Origin: Choristoneura fumiferana
Taxonomy: Eukaryota; Arthropoda; Insecta; Lepidoptera; Tortricidae
Direction: 5' to 3'
Assembly (NCBI RefSeq): GCF_025370935.1
Contig: NC_133494.1
Coordinates: 3,142,919-3,206,918, forward strand
DNA: 64,000 nucleotides
Shown: positions 62,749 to 64,000 of the stretch, piece after piece
Position numbering within the stretch: the first letter of the stretch is position 1
Layout: each line of letters starts with the position of its first letter
Notes under the pieces: generated by a model
Database searches by the model: none
Seen by the model: the letters and a program-made list of their open reading frames with translations, nothing else
What the model was told of the DNA's origin: nothing
Translations under genes and position numbers: made by a program

Positions 62749-63133
62749 TTAAGAGCGTTTATACCTGCTGAGCTGGCAACGTTGCATTGTTCTTAGTTTT
62801 TCTCGATTATTCCATAAAAATTGAATGAAAATTAAAAATGTCTGATAGAACACTTCTTAATATATAAGTTTAATGTGTCTACTCTAATCTAACTGTCTAC
62901 TCGTGATAGACTTTTATATTCTTTAAAAAAGAACGAATGTTTATGACCGGTTTTTAAAGAAAATATAAGTCTATCACGATCACGAATAATTATTGAAGTA
63001 GATACATTAACTTATATTTTAAGAAGTGTTCTATAAGACAAATTTTTAAATTTTCATTCAATTTTTATGGAATAATCGAGAAAAACTAACAAAAATGCAA
63101 CGTTGCCAGCTCACCAGGTATATACGCTCTTAA
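62749..63133. mobile_element. 385-bp long inverted repeat
   Basis: TTAAGAGCGTTTATACCTG and CAGGTATATACGCTCTTAA ends; GAGCTGGCAACGTTGCA/TGCAACGTTGCCAGCTC, ATTATTCCATAAAAATTGAA and TCTATCACGA blocks all paired. Loop around 62945-62965. No sibling. Confidence 0.8.
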
Positions 63134-63295
63134 TTAAAAATTACTTAGGTTTTTTTCTGTAGTCTGATTGATTTGAACATTGTTACGGACATGTGGTTTT
63201 GATGACACTAATCATTTATCTATAATATTACCTTGGAGACCTGTCTTTCGCAGAGCTTTTTTCTTAATATTTTTTTTGAAAAGGTGCACCTATGG

Positions 63296-63365
63296 TGACC
63301 TGGTGGCCAAGTGGTTAAAAAGAACCTGACCTGACTATGGACCTTGAGGTCCCGGGTTTGTTGTT
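63296..63365 (+). repeat. SINE-G head fragment
   Basis: GACCTGGTGGCCAAGTGGTT and ACCTTGAGGTCCCGGGTTTG are the SINE-G tRNA-like A- and B-box regions; the body is replaced by other sequence. Confidence 0.55.
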
Positions 63366-63424
63366 GGTTGCAATTTCTAACGAGCTTATTGTAACGTCAG
63401 CAACAGCGCTTAGCCACACTTTGC

Positions 63425-63560
63425 TGCAATTTATAGGTACTTTTGAAGGCCGGCAACACACCAGTGACTCCTTGAGTTGTTGGTATTCATGGGCGCTGGT
63501 GGGCATTTTCCATAAATGGGTGGGATAATCTTGCTCGTTGGTCTCTCTCTTAATAAAACG
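63425..63560 (+). repeat. CR1/Zenon-like LINE 3' end
   Basis: GAAGGCCGGCAACACACCAG, CATGGGCGCTGGTGGGC and ATCTTGCTCGTTGGTCTCTC then TTAATAAAA: the block order of lepidopteran LINE 3' ends (compare 34676-34739). Confidence 0.6.
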
Positions 63561-64000
63561 TGGTTCACCACGCTACCAGATGTTAGAAGTTTCAATTCGT
63601 TACATTACATTCGTTACGTTTCATTCTAGGAAACGTGCGCAGGATCAGTCCTATCGCATTCAATTATAAGGCTATTATTTTTTTATTAAATTTAGCAAAC
63701 AAAAGTATAAAATTATTAATAAAGTTCATGGTCACTGCAATTAAAAGTTTTATAAAAATATTATGGTGAACGATCCATTATCGATTACTGATGGTGTAAG
63801 GTTGGTCCTGCCCGTCTCCAAATCGTTCTGTATAGACCTCTGCAAAATAACGGTTCAATAAATGAGTTATAAGTTAAGTCAACATAATGCATAAGTTTAT
63901 AACAAAATTTAAGCAAATTTTATGAAATAAGAAAGCTACTTATCCCAGCGGATCTCACTTGCGATCCAAAGGGGTTAATGCGGCCAGCGTCATGGGAACC
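63561..64000. other. No gene seen
   Basis: Unrecognised AT-rich sequence to the window edge. Confidence 0.5.

Overview
The window is a gene-poor, repeat-saturated piece of an insect nuclear genome, almost certainly a moth or butterfly (Lepidoptera). The evidence is the repeat content: RTE-type LINE 3' ends with (ATG)n tails, tRNA-derived SINEs with CAT/ATG tails, a poly-A-tailed 280-bp unit with the tail block typical of lepidopteran LINE/SINE families, the short repeat ending in AAAAGCTAGT, and many hairpin MITEs. No complete protein-coding host gene, rRNA gene or functional tRNA gene was found. Open reading frames of 60-121 codons are mostly chance or lie inside repeats. The species cannot be named from this sequence.

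Family nicknames used below. A: 280-bp poly-A-tailed unit with a fixed 5' end. SINE-B and SINE-G: two tRNA-derived SINEs. RTE: C-terminal fragments of RTE-type LINE ORF2 ending in (ATG)n or (AAT)n. R1-like: another LINE C-terminus. C: LINE 3' end with an AATAAA/TTTGA tail. H and H2: about 225-bp units ending in AAAAGCTAGT. N: repeat carrying GGGTTCCG. D: 141-bp Harbinger-type hairpin. E: about 420-bp MITE. K, L, O, S and U: palindromic MITEs.

Layout. 1-14 kb: LINE ends, A units and SINEs, including three-deep nests at 4.1-4.6 kb and 7.0-7.5 kb. 14-25 kb: hairpin MITEs, a hAT-type element with a perfect 8-bp target duplication (18.2 kb), and a TTAA-flanked element inside an O hairpin (24.8 kb). 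25-34 kb: mixed SINEs, H units, AT-rich simple repeat and composite MITEs. 34.7-36.5 kb: an N element split by a pogo-type DNA transposon remnant, with a sibling N copy next door showing the empty TA site. 38.4 kb: a second hAT-type element. 41.2-42.5 kb: two adjacent large inverted repeats, one with tRNA-like arms and one foldback with tandem units in its arms. 44-54 kb: an S-MITE cluster, a MITE-derived triplicate tandem repeat, a third hAT-type element (49.5 kb), and the only credible host-gene signal, a minus-strand GC-rich first exon with splice donor at 52.6-52.8 kb. 54-64 kb: LINE 3' ends, nested MITEs, long palindromes, and a 906-bp TTAA-flanked element inside a LINE fragment (61.2 kb).

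There is no operon-like or pathway logic here. The informative biology is the insertion chronology, which target-site duplications and sibling empty sites let one read directly, plus several long near-perfect hairpins that could feed small-RNA pathways if transcribed. If the 52.6-kb exon is real, most of the window to its left is probably intron of, or flank to, one long minus-strand gene.
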